DNA of 64,000 bases from Poecilobothrus nobilitatus (lineage: Eukaryota; Arthropoda; Insecta; Diptera; Dolichopodidae), in NCBI GenBank assembly GCA_947095535.1, contig OX352773.1:91298670-91362669 (forward strand). Direction: 5' to 3'. The translations under genes were made by a program, and so were the position numbers. Within the stretch, counting starts at the first letter, position 1. The number at the start of each line of letters is the position of its first letter. Positions 62,705 to 64,000 of the stretch are shown here, one piece after another. Below the pieces are notes generated by a model. The model was not told the origin of the DNA. It saw only the letters and a program-made list of their open reading frames with translations, and made no database searches.

Positions 62705-64000
62705 AATTATATAATGTATACATAACGGTATAATGCAGATTACAACTATATTTACTAGCAAACGTAATGACTATTTTGTTTTCCATTGCTTTTTTATTTC
62801 TCCATTAAATCTAATTCTATATTCGATTTAATGATAATTCGATAATTAATAATATTATAATATAATGGTTTCCGGATACTTCTACTTAAAGAAATTTTGG
62901 ACTAAAATATACTGTTATAGAATTAAAAAGCAAAAGAAAATTGAAAAAAATTTAACGAACACAAATAGCAAATTAATTTCATATCACCTATTTAATTATT
63001 GTTGATGTCAGTTTGATTGAAAATAGGTTGAAAATCCGCCACTTTAATGTAAATGATATCTACTTCATACGTAGCTTCATACATAATAATTACAAATATG
63101 TATATGATATCCATAATATAGAATATGCACATATATAGAGAATTAATCGATAAAATGCCATACCATACGTCCATACCATCATATACCATATGTGCAATTT
63201 TCTTGTAAGGGGACATGAAAATTCATAATTTTCACTTTTATTGTGACTCTAATGATTGGTCTTTTATAATTAAATTGAATTATAGATTTGATAAAAGTAA
63301 AACAAAAAAAATTATAATTTCAGCTTTCATATTTAAAATGGAAACTAATGTAAGAAAATTACTAATAAAATGGTAACACAACAATAAGTAGTTTAAATTA
63401 CATAAAACAATAATTGGCTATGGTTAATTTATGAAGTAGATTATTCTTAAGTAATGTTGTTTAAATTTCAATGGTTTATTTATCAGAATGTGAGAGGATA
63501 CTAAAGGAATGGTGTTTAAAAAATTTAAAGAAATATTTTGTAGAAAAATGTTAATGTTTTATTAAACTGTAGTAAATTGTACTGCACATATGAGTTACCA
63601 ACTTTTGAGAACTAAAATGATAGATTATGATTCCATAAACGTGAGCATAAACGAATTTCCATAAATTTTGTAACGTCTTGTATAGAAGTGGCTATCAATC
63701 GCACTTCTTGTTTTTTCTCTTTGTATATAGTGAAGCCATTATTTTATATCTTTAGAACATAAGTTCTTTAGGTGTTTTTAACCCTACAATATATTAAATT
63801 ATAAATTAAAAATTTTCAGGAAAAGGGCTTTTTTGTTTTTAATAGTGTCATTTAAACCATGGTGAAACATAAAGTAACTTGAAGGATTATTTGATGTTTG
63901 TACTTACAGTAACATCTATACGCATGATCTCAGCTAATTGCTCGTAAATTACTATTAAAAAATACAGAATAAAAAAACTATAAGTAATCATTTGAAATAA
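62705..64000. other. AT-rich right edge
   Basis: No gene is supported. Near 63,160-63,192 there is a small cluster of CCATACC-type words. Open frames are short and AT-driven. This is probably intron of the gene that may begin at 47,627, or intergenic DNA. Confidence 0.55.

Noticed and set aside
1..64000. CRISPR arrays, operons, ribosome binding sites, riboswitches
   Set aside because: The introns, SPAG7/LSG1/Ssu72/ZAD genes and poly(A) signals show eukaryotic DNA; no regularly spaced identical repeats are present.

Overview
The window looks like insect nuclear DNA, most probably from a brachyceran (higher) fly. It is strongly A+T-rich, with many poly-A/poly-T tracts and scattered microsatellites built on the palindrome ACATATGT. 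Genes have short GT-AG introns. One gene encodes a ZAD (zf-AD) zinc-finger protein, a family expanded in holometabolous insects. The species was not identified.

Layout. (1) 1-5.7 kb is non-coding and holds two families of degenerate repeats in direct and inverted copies. (2) 5.7-24.9 kb is one very large plus-strand gene of four coding exons, including one exon of about 11.5 kb. The frame is preserved across three short introns (78, 64 and 63 bp), giving about 6,320 residues. The product is a disordered, basic, probably nuclear protein with scattered C2H2/C2HC fingers, a PLDLS motif and a long charged helix. I do not recognise its orthologue. (3) 24.9-30.6 kb is a gene-free A/T homopolymer-rich stretch. 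(4) 30.6-38.9 kb is a compact cluster of four genes: SPAG7 (R3H protein, minus), a ZAD plus seven-finger C2H2 factor (plus), LSG1/Ns3 (60S biogenesis GTPase, minus) and Ssu72 (RNA polymerase II CTD phosphatase, plus). SPAG7/ZAD and LSG1/Ssu72 are divergent pairs, probably sharing promoter regions. ZAD and LSG1 converge with only 82 bp between stop codons. (5) 38.9-64 kb is long non-coding DNA, probably upstream and intronic sequence of a gene extending past the right edge. Support for that gene is limited to a possible promoter or 5' exon near 41.5-41.8 kb and a possible first coding exon at 47,627-47,695.

The right third is rich in transposon debris. It includes a decayed Polinton/Maverick (packaging ATPase lacking its P-loop, plus a frameshifted integrase with a chromodomain-like tail), a tRNA-like sequence with an internal duplication, and an hAT-type MITE full of CCAGTAC/GTACTGG motifs. 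It also holds a 163-bp MITE, a 1.24-kb terminal-inverted-repeat element carrying a GC-rich island, a fold-back repeat, and a degenerate tandem array.

The recognised genes act in separate housekeeping roles (ribosome biogenesis, transcription-cycle control, transcriptional regulation). I see no sign that they form one pathway. Exon boundaries were placed by hand from splice consensus, reading frame and recalled family conservation, with no alignment run.
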